Part shown: positions 25,001-36,868 of the stretch, piece after piece
Position numbering within the stretch: position 1 is the stretch's first letter
Layout of the letters: each line of letters starts with the position of its first letter
Source: Seriola aureovittata
Taxonomy: Eukaryota; Chordata; Actinopteri; Carangiformes; Carangidae
Reading direction: 5' to 3'
DNA: 64,000 bases
Assembly (NCBI RefSeq): GCF_021018895.1
Contig: NC_079373.1
Coordinates: forward strand, 5,898,001 to 5,962,000
Notes under the pieces: generated by a model
Database searches by the model: none
What the model was told of the DNA's origin: nothing
Seen by the model: the letters and a program-made list of their open reading frames with translations, nothing else
Program-made: the position numbers and the translations under genes

Positions 25001-28000
25001 GTCTTCCATATAAAATGTTGAAACTAATAGAACTGAAATTTTGATTACTGAATTTTTTTTTTCTTGTGGACCACAGATGTACTACTTTTACTTATCATAA
25101 TGTTTGTTTTTGTTTGTTTTGGCTTTGTTTTTCTGAATTTCAAGGCTCTTTTTTTTTTAATTGGTTGATAAGCAAATTAAACCAACCGGAGGAAATAAAT
25201 GGGCTGAAAGCGACGCACAGACTGCACTGATTTTCCACTGCATCGACTAATGACACAAACAAAAACTTGACTCAGTTGCATTAAAATTTTACATATAGCA
25301 GCTTTACAGATTCTGAATGATTAGCAGGTTTGAGTTTTCAACTAAAAAATAATAGCCTAATAATGACTGTAGAGAAAATCTGTAATTTTCCCACACACAG
25401 GCACGCACTTGAATCGCCCACACGCTCACGCACACGAATCTGAGTAAATTAGTCCCACACCTACACAGGTGATGGCACAGCTCTGCTCACTTAATCCTAC
25501 TAAAGATACTGGCTGCTAATCAGCGTGTGTGTGTTTCATCAAATCAGCAGTTAATATTGTCCCTGGTGGGCGGCTGCTCCGCCTGTGCTGTCGTAATTCA
25601 CACCAGCAGGCGTCGGCTACTCTGCTGCTGCAGGTTGGTCCGTAAAGATCTGTAGGGGGATGGCGTGGGGTGATCTACGGTCCAGTCCTCGGCACTCATT
25701 TTAGGAAACTTCTCTAATCTACCTTTCCACCCCCTCCTCCTCCTTTTGTTGTTGCTGAATAATTCACCTTAGAGAGAGAGAGGGGAGATCAAGCGAGAGC
25801 AATAGGGTGAGGGAGAGCATGATTCATGGGTCATGGCAGGGCCTGTCGTTCCTGTCATATTTCATAGCCTTTGCAGGTGAACTACACACTGCACAACACG
25901 CACAGGCTAGGTAGTTAAAGGTTCATATAGGGTTTTTGTTTCCATGGCCAAACTTCTCATGTTGCACATCAATAATATAACCGTATTACTGCTGAAAAAA
26001 AAAAAAAAAACATGATGGAGCGGACGTCTGCTGCTGAATAATTCTGAGGATTTAAAGAAGCCAGACAGTATGTGTCACAGTATGTGAATGAATATTGAAC
26101 TTTAGAAGTTACATTATTTTTACTTGTGGAATTTAAAGGATAAGGCTGTTGTTTCTCTTGATGTTAACAAATCTATGAAAAGATCAAAATCAACAATGAA
26201 TTGATTTTGGAAAGAAACATTGCAGAAGTATTTAACACATTAATTGAACTCCTTGCCCGTTGAACTCAGACATTGTAAGTTTTTAGGTTCTTTTAAATAA
26301 TTCCTAAAAACTTTTCCGTTATTTATGCTGATGATTTACTTATTTGATCTTAGTCAGTTTTTATTTCTTTTCTAAAGCGTTTTATAAGTTTAACAAAAAG
26401 TGCTATATAATGTTATTAGTAATGAGCCACACTGTTGCACTGCGCTGCTGGCATGTTTTGTTCATCACCATGAACATGGCCATTGTAGTTTATTTTCAGT
26501 CAATCCCAGAGACACTGTTCTGCTGCCATAAATACTGTAGCACCAAATGTGAATGAATCCGCAGATGGAAATAATCTCCAAAAAATGCTTTATTTTCTCC
26601 AGTAAGAGCAACATTTGCTAGAAAACGGCAGGTGTTTTGATGTGCCATACGCTGTCAGTGTGTACTGCCTTTGGCACTGAAATGAAATTTAAGGTGGCAG
26701 TAGGACAATACATGAATAATATATAGTTCCCATGTCTCTTAAAATCCATGCAGATCCAGTTAAAAACCCAGGTTTAACAACATAGCTGTATTGAAATAAA
26801 AAATAAACACATCACAGGTCTATCTTTAAATGCATACATGTTAATCAGTTTTTTAATCAAACACATCAGTATTTTAAGGTGTGAAATTCTAACCTAAAAT
26901 AAGATAATTTACAGAATCATTAAAGTTAATTCTGGCCTACATTTTACTGTAACTGGCATTAAACCAAATCACCTTGTTGAGACCATGAGTCTGCAGCTGG
27001 GGCCACTCAGGTGTAACCGCAAAGACGCAAAGAGATAATCAGCACAAGTAACCGCTAACTAATCCTGCAGCAGACATTTATGGCACACCCTCATCCAAAC
27101 ATCCCGCAGGATGTGCAAAACTGCCACCCGACACTAAGAAACAAAAGTAAATGCCTGAATAATTGTGCTCCATAACAGACACGCCGAGCCTCTCACACAT
27201 GAAGTAAAAGAGGGTGTTGCTGCTAATTATTGTATGTTGACTTAATTAAGGTGCTGTCATACCAAGTCTAAAAATGAATTGAACACATCACATGAATGAG
27301 CGACACACTATGCACGAAGCTTAGTCTCAAATTTGAATTGAATTTGTTTGACAATGAAATTACCTTCTCATTGAGAGGTGTGATCATTTTTAGCATGGAT
27401 CTACTTTTCTTATGTAACACATATAATAAAAGTTAATACTTACTGAAGGTAAAAATCAATCAGTAATTGAGGGGAAGTCAATTAGTAACTGGCCCAGCAC
27501 CGATAAACTAGCCATGGTGGGAAATCTTGACTGTGGAAAAAAAAATTGCCATCATTTAAACCAGCTGCTTCTGTGATCTTCATGACACGATGCTACAGAT
27601 TGCGAGTGCTTCACCTGTACCGCCACTAATAGCTTTATAATGTCTCCATCATTTCCCCTTGAATAGAATATGCCAGCTTGGCAGTGTCCTTTTACAATTC
27701 ATGTGTGGTGACACCACCGAAGGCTTTGATACCACACTGGTGAGTGAGATGGCGGCAGAATCTAAAGCCCCTTGCTTGGCATTCCTTACAGTCGCCTCCA
27801 TCAGTCTACCCCTCCTCTCCAATTCTACTCTCAGTTGATGGAGAGCTCAGCAACCTGAATGGCTGCTGCCTGCCTGTTTTCTAATTCTGCTCAGGCTAGT
27901 GTAAAGCTGTGGTTCAGTATTTTAGTGTGCCTTTCTCAGACAGATGTCGGCTTCTCACACAGTTATTCCCTGAGGTGTAATTCAAAATCACATTTTTAAA

Positions 28001-31000
28001 ATCTAGGAGATACCACACCCACAATTTAGATTGCATCAGCATTTATTTTCAATGAAGGCCCATCAGTCCCACAGCTGTGTCATGGAAACTAAGTAGGCTG
28101 GGTGGCATGCTTATGCGCAGAGGGGCTTATTGGGAGGGGGGGATTCCACATGGATGCTAGCTAGAACATGCATTAAGAATTTCTTAATGGTGAATCTGTT
28201 GTTCAGTCAATGCTGAAGGCAACCATGAATATGTGGCGTGAACATGAGCACCTTGATTAGACGCTGTGGCACACTATCATGACCCAATGGTTTCAAGGTC
28301 GTGATCATCAGATATACGACTGTGGCTTTGAAATGTCTCTTAAAGAGGAACATTTTGACTCTCGTTTTCCTAAACACAGCCCTTATGCTTTTTGAACCAA
28401 CAGTTTATACAAGCATTTGGATGTGCACATTTAGAACAAAAAATTATCCAATGGAGTTTGAACCTTGACCACGATCTGTTGATCTGCTCATGAAACAGTT
28501 CGACAGTCTGCAGGGAGGATAACTGAACACACTGAGGGTCACCCCTCAATGTATCTCTGAGAAAATAAATGAAGGTTGATGATGACATGAGACCTACAGT
28601 TTGGCCTATTGGTGGCCTCAAGAAAAAGTACAATGAGTTCAACAAAATCTATAGAATTATTCCAGTTGGGATCATGAATCTGTCAGAAATTTGTTGGTCA
28701 GAGTCAAACATATATAATCATGTAACATGTGAATGAACTGATAAACTGATCAAACAAGGCACAGCGGTTGCTTCAGTCAACAACACGTTGAAATAAATGT
28801 GCATATCTGCAAAGTTGCACCTGAACACATGCATCCGGTTTACCACTGTACCCCCACTGTAATGTTATTAGTTACACCTGTGTTTGACAAGTCAACCTCT
28901 TCTCTGCGTGAAAAGGCTTGTAACACTCTTCAAGAAATTTGTGCCATGAAATGTATTTGGTGGTTATCTTTGGTTCAGGAGTAACAATTCGACTGCACCG
29001 TTTTTATTATTTTTCATGGGTGTGATTTGGAGTGTATTTTACAAATTCCTCAGTCTTCTCTAAGTGTTTCTCTCCTTACGAATGAGCATAGGTTGTAAAA
29101 CTGAGGGCATGGAATCCTCAGGGGTCCATGATGATGTGTTATGCGGTTATTTTTACTCACAGAAAATTAAAAGCAATTCATCACAGAATTCCCCTTATAC
29201 TCCTCAAGGATTTTACAACTTTAATAGTGGGAAATTATTTCTAGCACCGTGATGACAAAGTTTACCAGCTGTATGTTTATTTATTTATTTATTTTTTGTT
29301 CCCCATGGGGACTGATGACAACAAATCCTGAGTGTCTCTCACAGCAGGACTTCAACACACAGTTCTCCTCTCTGGTGTTCATTGTCTTTGACTCAGCAGA
29401 AATCTGTTTTTTTCAGCCAGACAGAATTGTTTGTTTTTGCTTAACAAAACTATTCTTTATTTAGTTATGGTTTTGCATTTTTTCACAGAAAAAGGTTGTT
29501 CGTGGAATCAATGCAGTAATGTTACAGGCAGAACCCTGACCTCCACCCCAGATGGTCTGGGCTTAGCCCCAGACAACAACAAAGTTGTGACCAACTCTAG
29601 CTGCTAAATGTTTCACTTTCTTCACTGGCTCGTAGCTTTGCCTTAACTTTGTCTATCTGCTGTTTGGTGTTTGGGTTTATCAGAGCTCCTTTGCTGAAAA
29701 CAGCTGCTTGTTCTTGTTTGTGGACACAGAGCTGATGAGAGCAGTGAGACTGACCCACGCTATTTAACTGAAACAGTGAGCTACAAGAGGCTAAAACGCA
29801 CAGTAGAGCTGCAGATTTAATTGTCTGTGCCTTTATCATGACTTTAACATTACACATGATCAGTTAAGCTTATTTGGGATCAGATTAACACTAAAAATTC
29901 TGTGGGATATAAGTTGTTTTATCCCAATTGTTTCTGCGAAGAGACATAATCCTGCTGTTTTATTGGATCAATGTGTCCTTCTATACTTTAATATGCTGAA
30001 AGTGTGTAGTGTACCAGATTTTATCTTCTGACTATATACACGACTGTAACTGCAGCGGATACGCTGCAATCCACCAAATCGATATCTCTCTATATGATCT
30101 ACATAATAATCACATTCTTACTGTATGTCCATCCAGTCCAGTAGATGCAGTTAGAAAGTGGACTATATTTAATTAAAGTTTTAATAAATGGTTGAAATAT
30201 AAGATTTTTCAGTGTGAGTCACAGATTACTAAAAGTCCTCACACTGAAACTGTACATTTGGAAAGTGGACCCAGCCTCCCTTTGCTTTATATCAAGAACT
30301 TGGCTACTGGAAAAAATAAAGTGAAGTTGATGTCAGGTTCATGGACATGGACGCAATTTGCAACATTCATTCTACACATTACAAAAAACCACTTCCCTTT
30401 GTGTATGCCTATTAATGTTGACATTTTGCCTTCAGAGTTCTGTTCCTCATGTTGACACAAATTGCAACTGTGATATGATTGTATTTTTCATTATCAACAT
30501 TATCTTGTATAATTGTATGTATTTGGAAATATGCAAAAAAGTTGTCTGTGTTTGTGTGCAGTCACAGATGTTCAGAATGGAAGCAGCACTTACAAGCACT
30601 TAATGTCATTTTAAAATACTGTCAACGCAAACTTATTATCCTATAAGTGAATATAATTATCATTTGCAGAAAGTGCAAAGTGGCATAAAAGATACCTGAT
30701 ATTATCAGCACAAGTCATTTAACATGTGCATGCGAATGCATAATCTCATACTTAGTCTTCATATTTTATTTGTAAGTTGATTCAAAAGAGAAATAAACAA
30801 TCATTTAACAATTAAGCACAACAATTTAGGCACAGTAATCTGCATGCTATGATCACTAACTGGTGTTTCTTTATTTACCTATGCAAACACAATAGCTGTG
30901 TTCAGCAGTTAGCACACCCCTGTGCTCAATTAATGAAGCAATTTGCATTTTAATGGGCAATTGAAATGTACTTAGTTAAGCAACGACCTAAAGGAAAATA

Positions 31001-34000
31001 GCTATTACCCATTCAATCCCTTCCTTTGAATCAACAAATTATAACAGAAGAAAAGATTCATTCAGCTGTGGATGCGACTGACAGGTGTATAACATTTGCC
31101 CTTATTGACTTCACCTCTCTTTTAGGTCGGGAGTCTATTAATTACATGTACGGTAGCAAGAAATGCAACATAGCTCTTCTCATTCATTGCATTAACTTGG
31201 CTGAAAACTTCCTTTTGGCTTATTGTTGGTCCTTGTGAATTGGGCACAAAGTGACCAGATCTGTTAAAGGAGATGTGTTAAGAACAGAAAGCGGTATTGA
31301 GAGAGGCAGTGTGCAGGACCAGCAATCAACCCAACATCACTGAGTGGATGTAATTAATTTATTGACTGGGGTCTGGAGGAGACTGAGACAGATGGACAAA
31401 ATGACAGACAAAATCAAGGTAAGGTCTTTTGACAACCTGTTTATGAGGTGTCAGTTTGGATTTGGATCAACGCTCGTAGGGCTCAACAAGGGCAAGTGTT
31501 GGCCGATTTGTAGTGGCTCACCCTGGCCCCATGTTGGAGAGGCTTGGGGTTCTGCTGCTCATTTTGCTTAGGCAAGAAAAAAGCTGAATAGAGATCACGG
31601 TGTAGTGCGCACCGTTTATGGAAAAAGAGTGGTTCACTGCATCAGATGTGAAGACAAAACGTTTATATAAAGATATTTGATGTTATGAAACTTTGGCTAC
31701 GTTAAGATGAATTTATACTTAATGCAACAGCATTCCCATTAATGATGTGGTGTAAATTTTCATTCATAGTTTAGCATCAGACGTCTGCCGGTAGCACCAT
31801 TGCTTTACCCGATGGATTTCTTTGGACATGAGACCACATTGGGGGGCTGGGTCATTCGATAACACACACAAAGGCCCAAGAGGCTGCCACTCATTGCAAA
31901 TGAAGCCAAAGTTACATCCTGGCGCGGCCCTCACTATTGAAGACTGAAAAAGTCTGGAGAGGTTGAGAAAGGTTCAGCTCGTTCTCTGACACACAAGAGG
32001 AACAGACTGAAAATAACCAAATCATGGATGTTTTGATTCATTCAGGAAACGGAAACGCAGCAGATTCCTACTCCAACTCATCTCATGCGAAATCACTTCA
32101 AACAAATGGAAACACCACTTGTAGCCACCAGCGGCTTTATATAACCTTCATCAGCTGTCGTGACTTCAATAAAAAGAATAATTAAAAAAAATGATGCATG
32201 GAGACATTGCTCAGGAAACACACTGCTTCACTGTGAGTAGCGTGGTGGCATCAGGAGAAAGTTGCTGTCCAATCAGAGCCGACAGTGTCGTGTTACCTGT
32301 CAAACGCTAAGGCTCGGGTTCTGCTCAAGAAGTAGTTAGTACAACTTTTTGTCTGATATCGGAAATCAAATATGTTAATAGTTATTCTGAAAAGCCACAA
32401 ATCACTGAGAAGGGGAAGGTACAGTGTTTTAAGTATGGAGAAAACGGAACACTTTTGCACTCAATTTGGCAGAAGTTGTGTAAAGAATGGGTGGGGTTTT
32501 TTCTCACCTACACACCACTGACCAATCATGGTGTGAAGTGGGTGTGAAAGCTGGACTGTTGGTTTTCGTAAGGTGACCATTGTTTGGACACAGCCAAACC
32601 ATCCTGATAACCAAAGTGGGCGTGTTTAGCGGCAGCCTAAACACACGCCGTGAACTTTAGTCTTAAGAGGCGACAGAGACTTTGAGCTTATTTGTGTGAG
32701 CAGGGACGTTACTGTTCTTGCATTCTTTCATTTACTTTGTGATGGAGAGATTGTGGTCCTCTTTCTCTTCACTGAAGAAGGGACTACTGACCATCGCCAT
32801 GTTTACATTCTCCTTACTCACTGTGATGGAGAGCAGTCACAGCTGAGGGTGCGGTTGGTGGAGGATTCTTTTAATAGATTTGTGGTATTGAAAAGGAAGA
32901 TTACTGAACCTTTCCTCAACTTTATTACCGGTTTCTTCAATATCCACATTTTCCACAGGCATCAAACGCTTTTAGAAGAAAACACAAGCAGCCTGAGCTG
33001 CCCAGTCACAGTCTCCACATGGTTCTCCAGCTTTGTAACTGCTGTCGCCTTAATGTGTAGTCATGTATGTCAGCTATGGAGAAGCAATGGTAGCTACTTT
33101 TTGTAGGCTCTATAGCTCTACTGTAACCCCTTAAAGCAGAACTATAAATTACCTTTACAACACACATAAAGTGACAGCTACTACTTCTTCTGCTACTCCA
33201 GGGCAGCCTATTGTAGCTTCACTAGCACTTATTAATGAACACAGTCGTGTGTAATACAAGTTGTAAGACAGTTTGGAGCACTGAAGGCAGCAGCAATGAG
33301 CAACCACACCAACAGTTTCATTTCCGTCAGAACAGATTAATCACAAAACGATAAAAATTGTTCACTCATAATTCCCTGGAAGGAACATTTCTCTCAACAG
33401 TCCTTTTCATCGTGTTTTGGGTTGTAGTCCTCAACTTGAAGTCATGACTCTTGTGTGACTCACAGGCTTTCCAAGGGGACAATGACTGCACACATTAATA
33501 TTCTATCGCGCCGCCTGTGCCATTCTTGTTTTTGTGTTTTTTTGTGTCTGTGCCTCGCTCTTTCTCTCCCCCCTCTCTCTCTCTGTCGTCCTCTTTCCCT
33601 CTCATCTCTCATTTTCCCTTTTTTTAGTTACAAACGCTAAGTCAGCTGGATTATTTGTGCAGCCCTTTTTAAACGAAAGCCGGCTTCATTCCTTCTGACA
33701 CGTCATTTGTTTTGTTTTTGTGGAGTTGCACAAATGCTGATGCTCTACTTCTGGGCCCAGCCACCCAACACCGTAGTATTCTAAGCAGCCTATTCAAAAT
33801 GCCTGGTGTGTAGACTTAAATAAGGTTTGAATTAATTAATCAAATAATTCATTTAATTCTTCATTTAGGTCATGTGTAAGTTAGTGACACGCAGGCTGAG
33901 CGGTGGCCAACATTTGTGTTACTCAGGTTGGTGTAATAAGATGAAATCCCGTGGTCTGCACATTATGGAAAATGGCATTGATAGTGTGTTTATAATCAAA

Positions 34001-35135
34001 ATATATAGCATTCAGGTTTATACAGAGATATTTAGTGATGACAACTTGACAGTAGTGATCATCAATATTTATATCTAAAATCATTCAATATTTGAGTTGT
34101 CTGAAAGCTTTTTAGTGATGCTGCTGTTGTGTAAATGCCATGTGGTTATTTTCTGTTGTTTTCCATTTGCTGCCTTGAAACGGACAGAATCAATCCATTA
34201 TTCTGTGATGTCTCAAAAGTGTAAGGCAATCTGTTCTCCTACACGTAGTCTTAGTCTCAGTCGGTACCTGTCAAACAGAAAGGCTGCATTCATATTTATG
34301 TATTAAAGTAGACTCCTATGCTGAAAGAAGAGTGAAGGTCTGGTTCACGAAAGCAATAACCACGTTACATCAGACAAACAACTACAAACTGTCTATGTGA
34401 CACAATACAGGGTGGGAATCTAGAACTGACCTGATTTTTAGAGGCACGCATGAAATTTAAAGCTTTAATTTTGCTGAGCAATAAACTAGCCTATTTGTAT
34501 AAATCTTGAAAAGAAAACACTTTTATATGATTGATTGTCTTTTATTTTGTAAATGAGATCAGCTGCATTTTCAACAATATCAAAGATGTTATAACATATT
34601 TTCATAAGCAGTGAGAAAAAAAGAAACGCAATGGTTACTTATACCTGCTTGGTGTAGAACATCAGTTACTGGGTATGTTTTGACTAATAACGTTAACACT
34701 TTTAACACACATTTCATCACACTCTTCTGTGGTATCTCCAAGAGTGGCTCTGGGGCAAAATAACAATGGATGGCTGAGATCCACAGCTGTAAATCTCTTC
34801 TTAATTCCGCCCCTCTCTTACTGCACTTGTCTGTCTGTGCAGCTGAGATGATAGTTGACAATTTAATTGAAGAATTGCCAAGGAAAGAGAATAGGAATTA
34901 GATCTGCCTGCCTCTGTGCCTTGTTTTTTCCACCAAGTGCCTTTTGCGCTTCCCCCCCGACAAGCTTCGTATTTCTTGGACCTCTGATTGGACTATCAGA
35001 TTGTCCTTTAGGGTCTCTCCTACACGCAAGTGGGAAATTGCTTGTGACAAGTTATCAGGCCTCAAATGATGTCTATAATGGCGGATTAGCCATTGACACA
35101 GCCTTTCATGAATGGCAGAGGGAGGACTGGCGTTG
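22088..35135. other. Long non-coding stretch
   Basis: About 13 kb without a recognised gene. It has T-rich tracts at 24965-25010 and 25050-25065, an A16 run at 25995-26010, a GA repeat at 25772-25784, a TTTA repeat at 29276-29295 and a CT-rich tract at 33555-33620. The 164-codon minus-strand frame at 22571-23065 and the 136-codon plus-strand frame at 32696-33106 lack motifs. Segments at 23160-23460 and 32200-32690 have unusual GC and CpG content and may be unrecognised repeats. The block at 30880-31020 contains several ATTA/TTAAT motifs in non-repetitive sequence. Confidence 0.4.
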
Positions 35136-35147
35136 TATTTAATGGAA
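35136..35147 (+). repeat. Left 12-bp target-site duplication of the Penelope-like element
   Basis: tatttaatggaa occurs identically at 35136-35147 and 36857-36868, immediately outside the two ends of the element. Perfect identity over 12 bp supports a fairly recent insertion. Confidence 0.8.
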
Positions 35148-35184
35148 TCTGTCTGTGTAAGTTCTCATTCGTCCAGGTCATAGT

Positions 35185-35396
35185 TATCTCTTTCTCAGAT
35201 TAAATCGAAGGCAACTGGACTTGTATTTGTCTGTGGAAGACGTTTCGCCTCTTATCCAAGCGGCTTCATCAGTTCTTATGTATTGGTCTCTCTAGTCCGC
35301 ACTAGTCTGACCAAGAAAGTGGAGTAGGACCCAGGTATTTAACCTCTTGTGGGTGGGTCCACCAAGGTACCTGTGAAAGTACTGGTTTCACCTGAC
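35185..35396. repeat. Left inverted arm of the Penelope-like element
   Basis: About 212 bp whose reverse complement matches 36647-36857 almost base for base, from 'tatctctttctcag' at the outer end to 'tttcacctgac' at the inner end. The minus strand of this arm carries the hammerhead-like string (35239-35272). The inner edge, TGA at 35393-35395, closes the upstream reading frame of the reverse transcriptase. Confidence 0.9.
35239..35272 (-). ncRNA. Hammerhead-like motif in the left arm (candidate)
   Basis: On the minus strand: CTGATGA, then A, then a short GCC/GGC helix with a 12-nt loop, then GAAAC and GTC. This approximates the hammerhead ribozyme catalytic core (CUGANGA, stem II, GAAA). 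Stem II is preceded by an extra A, and I could not build a convincing stem I with the flanks. Hammerheads are known in Penelope-like element terminal repeats, which gives context, but this copy may be degenerate. Confidence 0.35.
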
Positions 35397-36655
35397 AAGA
35401 TCACACACTACTTGACAGAACAAAACTCAAACCAGACCAGATTTGCCAGTTACTGGATTTATGCCTCACAACCACATATTTCCAGTTTAACGGAAACTTC
35501 TACAGACAAAAGCACGGCTGTGCTATGGGCTCACCTGTGTCCCCCATTGTGGCCAATCTATACATGGAAATGGTAGAGCGAAAGGCCCTCAACTCCTTCA
35601 AGGGAGCTCCACCAAGCCACTGGTTTAGGTATGTGGATGACACATGGGTAAAGATTAAAACACAAGATCTAGAAGCCTTTACCCAACACATCAACTCAGT
35701 GGACAAGAACATCAATTTCACAAGAGAGGATGTCAAAGACAATCACCTCCCTTTCCTTGACTGTGATGTCCACCTTGCTGAGGACAGGAGCCTCCACATT
35801 GGGGTATACAGGAAGCCCACGCACACAGACCAATACCTACTCTTTGACTCACATCATCCACTGGAGCACAAAATGGGTGTGATCAGAACCCTGCAACACA
35901 GGGCTGACAACATACCAACCTCCACTCGGGCCCAAGCAGAAGAACATAAACATCTAAAGGGAGCTCTGAAAACTTGTGGCTATCCGAGTTGGACTTTTGG
36001 CAAAACAACAACACGCTCCAGGAAGAATACCAACACGGAGGATGCTGAGAAAATGAAAGATAAACGCAGAAACATCGTCATTCCATACGTGTCTGGGGTC
36101 TCAGAGAAACTCAGGAGGATTTTTAACAAACATCAAATCCCTGTATGTTTCAAGCCCAGTAACACGCTCAGGCAGAAACTGGTACATCCCAAAGACAAAA
36201 CACCACACAATCAAAAAAGCAACCTGATATATGCGGTCAAATGCAGTGAGGAATGCAATGACCTATATATTGGGGAAACAAAACAACCGTTAAACAAACG
36301 TATGGCCCAACACAGAAGGGCAAACTCTTCAGGCCCTGTCTCAGCTGTCTACTCCCACCTAAAGGAAAAGGCACACTCCTTTGAAGACAGCAATGTCGAA
36401 ATCTTGGACAGGGAGGACAGATGGTTTGAAAGGGGAGTCAAAGAAGCCATCTATGTAAAAGTGGAGAGGCCATCGCTAAACAGGGGAGGGGGTCTGCGAC
36501 ACCATCTATCCCCCATCTACAATGTCGCCCTTTCATCGGTACCCAGGAGAGTCAACAACATAACCTCAGACGACTCTCAACGATCGTCATCCACCAGGGG
36601 CTCACCTGACCCTAACGACTGTCGTTCACATGAGACCACAACAATGGTCAGGTGA
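35396..36655 (+). CDS. Penelope-like ORF fragment: reverse transcriptase (C-terminal half) plus GIY-YIG endonuclease
   Basis: An open frame of 419 codons without its own upstream start; the first internal ATG is at 35525, but homology clearly extends back to 35396. Visible in order: LLDLCLTTTYFQF (residues 19-31) and FYRQKHGCAMGSPVSP (35-50), the reverse transcriptase motif before the active site; YVDD (79-82), holding the two catalytic aspartates; LPFLDCDV (118-125) and YRKPTHTDQYL (138-148). The GIY-YIG domain follows, with IY (278-279), YIG (291-293), R302, H306, E351 and N362. Full Penelope ORFs are usually well over 600 residues, so the N-terminal fingers and first catalytic Asp region are missing and the protein cannot be a complete reverse transcriptase. 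No internal stop or frameshift is present, which fits a young insertion. The stop TGA (36653-36655) lies just inside the right inverted arm. Confidence 0.9.
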   Translation, partial: QDHTLLDRTKLKPDQICQLLDLCLTTTYFQFNGNFYRQKHGCAMGSPVSPIVANLYMEMVERKALNSFKGAPPSHWFRYVDDTWVKIKTQDLEAFTQHINSVDKNINFTREDVKDNHLPFLDCDVHLAEDRSLHIGVYRKPTHTDQYLLFDSHHPLEHKMGVIRTLQHRADNIPTSTRAQAEEHKHLKGALKTCGYPSWTFGKTTTRSRKNTNTEDAEKMKDKRRNIVIPYVSGVSEKLRRIFNKHQIPVCFKPSNTLRQKLVHPKDKTPHNQKSNLIYAVKCSEECNDLYIGETKQPLNKRMAQHRRANSSGPVSAVYSHLKEKAHSFEDSNVEILDREDRWFERGVKEAIYVKVERPSLNRGGGLRHHLSPIYNVALSSVPRRVNNITSDDSQRSSSTRGSPDPNDCRSHETTTMVR

Positions 36656-36856
36656 AACCAGTACTTTCACAGGTACCTTGGTGGACCCACCCACAAGAGG
36701 TTAAATACCTGGGTCCTACTCCACTTTCTTGGTCAGACTAGTGCGGACTAGAGAGACCAATACATAAGAACTGATGAAGCCGCTTGGATAAGAGGCGAAA
36801 CGTCTTCCACAGACAAATACAAGTCCAGTTGCCTTCGATTTAATCTGAGAAAGAGA
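36647..36856. repeat. Right inverted arm of the Penelope-like element
   Basis: Starts gtcaggtgaaacc and ends tttctgag-type sequence in reverse complement to the left arm. The last codons and the stop of the endonuclease frame overlap its first nine bases. This is the orientation expected of the element's authentic 3' terminal repeat relative to the coding strand; the left one is the inverted copy. Confidence 0.9.
36771..36804 (+). ncRNA. Hammerhead-like motif in the right arm (candidate)
   Basis: CTGATGA at 36771-36777, GCC...GGC pairing at 36779-36781 and 36794-36796, GAAAC at 36797-36801 and GTC at 36802-36804. It is the same core as on the minus strand of the left arm, including one extra A between CTGATGA and stem II. 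Coding-strand orientation is what a self-cleaving terminal-repeat ribozyme would require. Pairing of stems I and III is not convincing by eye, so activity is doubtful. Confidence 0.35.
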
Positions 36857-36868
36857 TATTTAATGGAA
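36857..36868 (+). repeat. Right 12-bp target-site duplication of the Penelope-like element
   Basis: tatttaatggaa, identical to 35136-35147. Removing the element plus one copy gives a continuous pre-insertion locus joining 35147 to 36869. Confidence 0.8.

Larger units (their letters stand above)
35148..36856 (+). mobile_element. Penelope-like retroelement copy, 5'-truncated, with inverted terminal arms
   Basis: A 1,709-bp insertion flanked by the 12-bp duplication tatttaatggaa. It consists of a 37-bp left extension (35148-35184), a left arm (35185-35396), a reverse transcriptase/GIY-YIG open frame, and a right arm (36647-36856) that is the near-identical reverse complement of the left one. 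Penelope-like elements are the eukaryotic retroelements that combine a telomerase-related reverse transcriptase with a GIY-YIG endonuclease, and their terminal repeats can lie in inverted orientation. The coding frame begins exactly where the left arm ends, so the 5' half of the ORF was lost during insertion. Teleost families of this class include Neptune and Poseidon; I cannot tell which this is. Confidence 0.9.

Noticed and set aside
33616..33655. Possible exon after a strong polypyrimidine tract (ttttttag, then LQTLSQLDYLC)
   Set aside because: Only 14 codons before a stop, no donor, and the tract belongs to CT-rich low-complexity DNA.
35349..35576. 75-codon plus-strand frame starting in the left Penelope arm
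   Set aside because: It overlaps the reverse transcriptase in another frame and shares no motif with the family.
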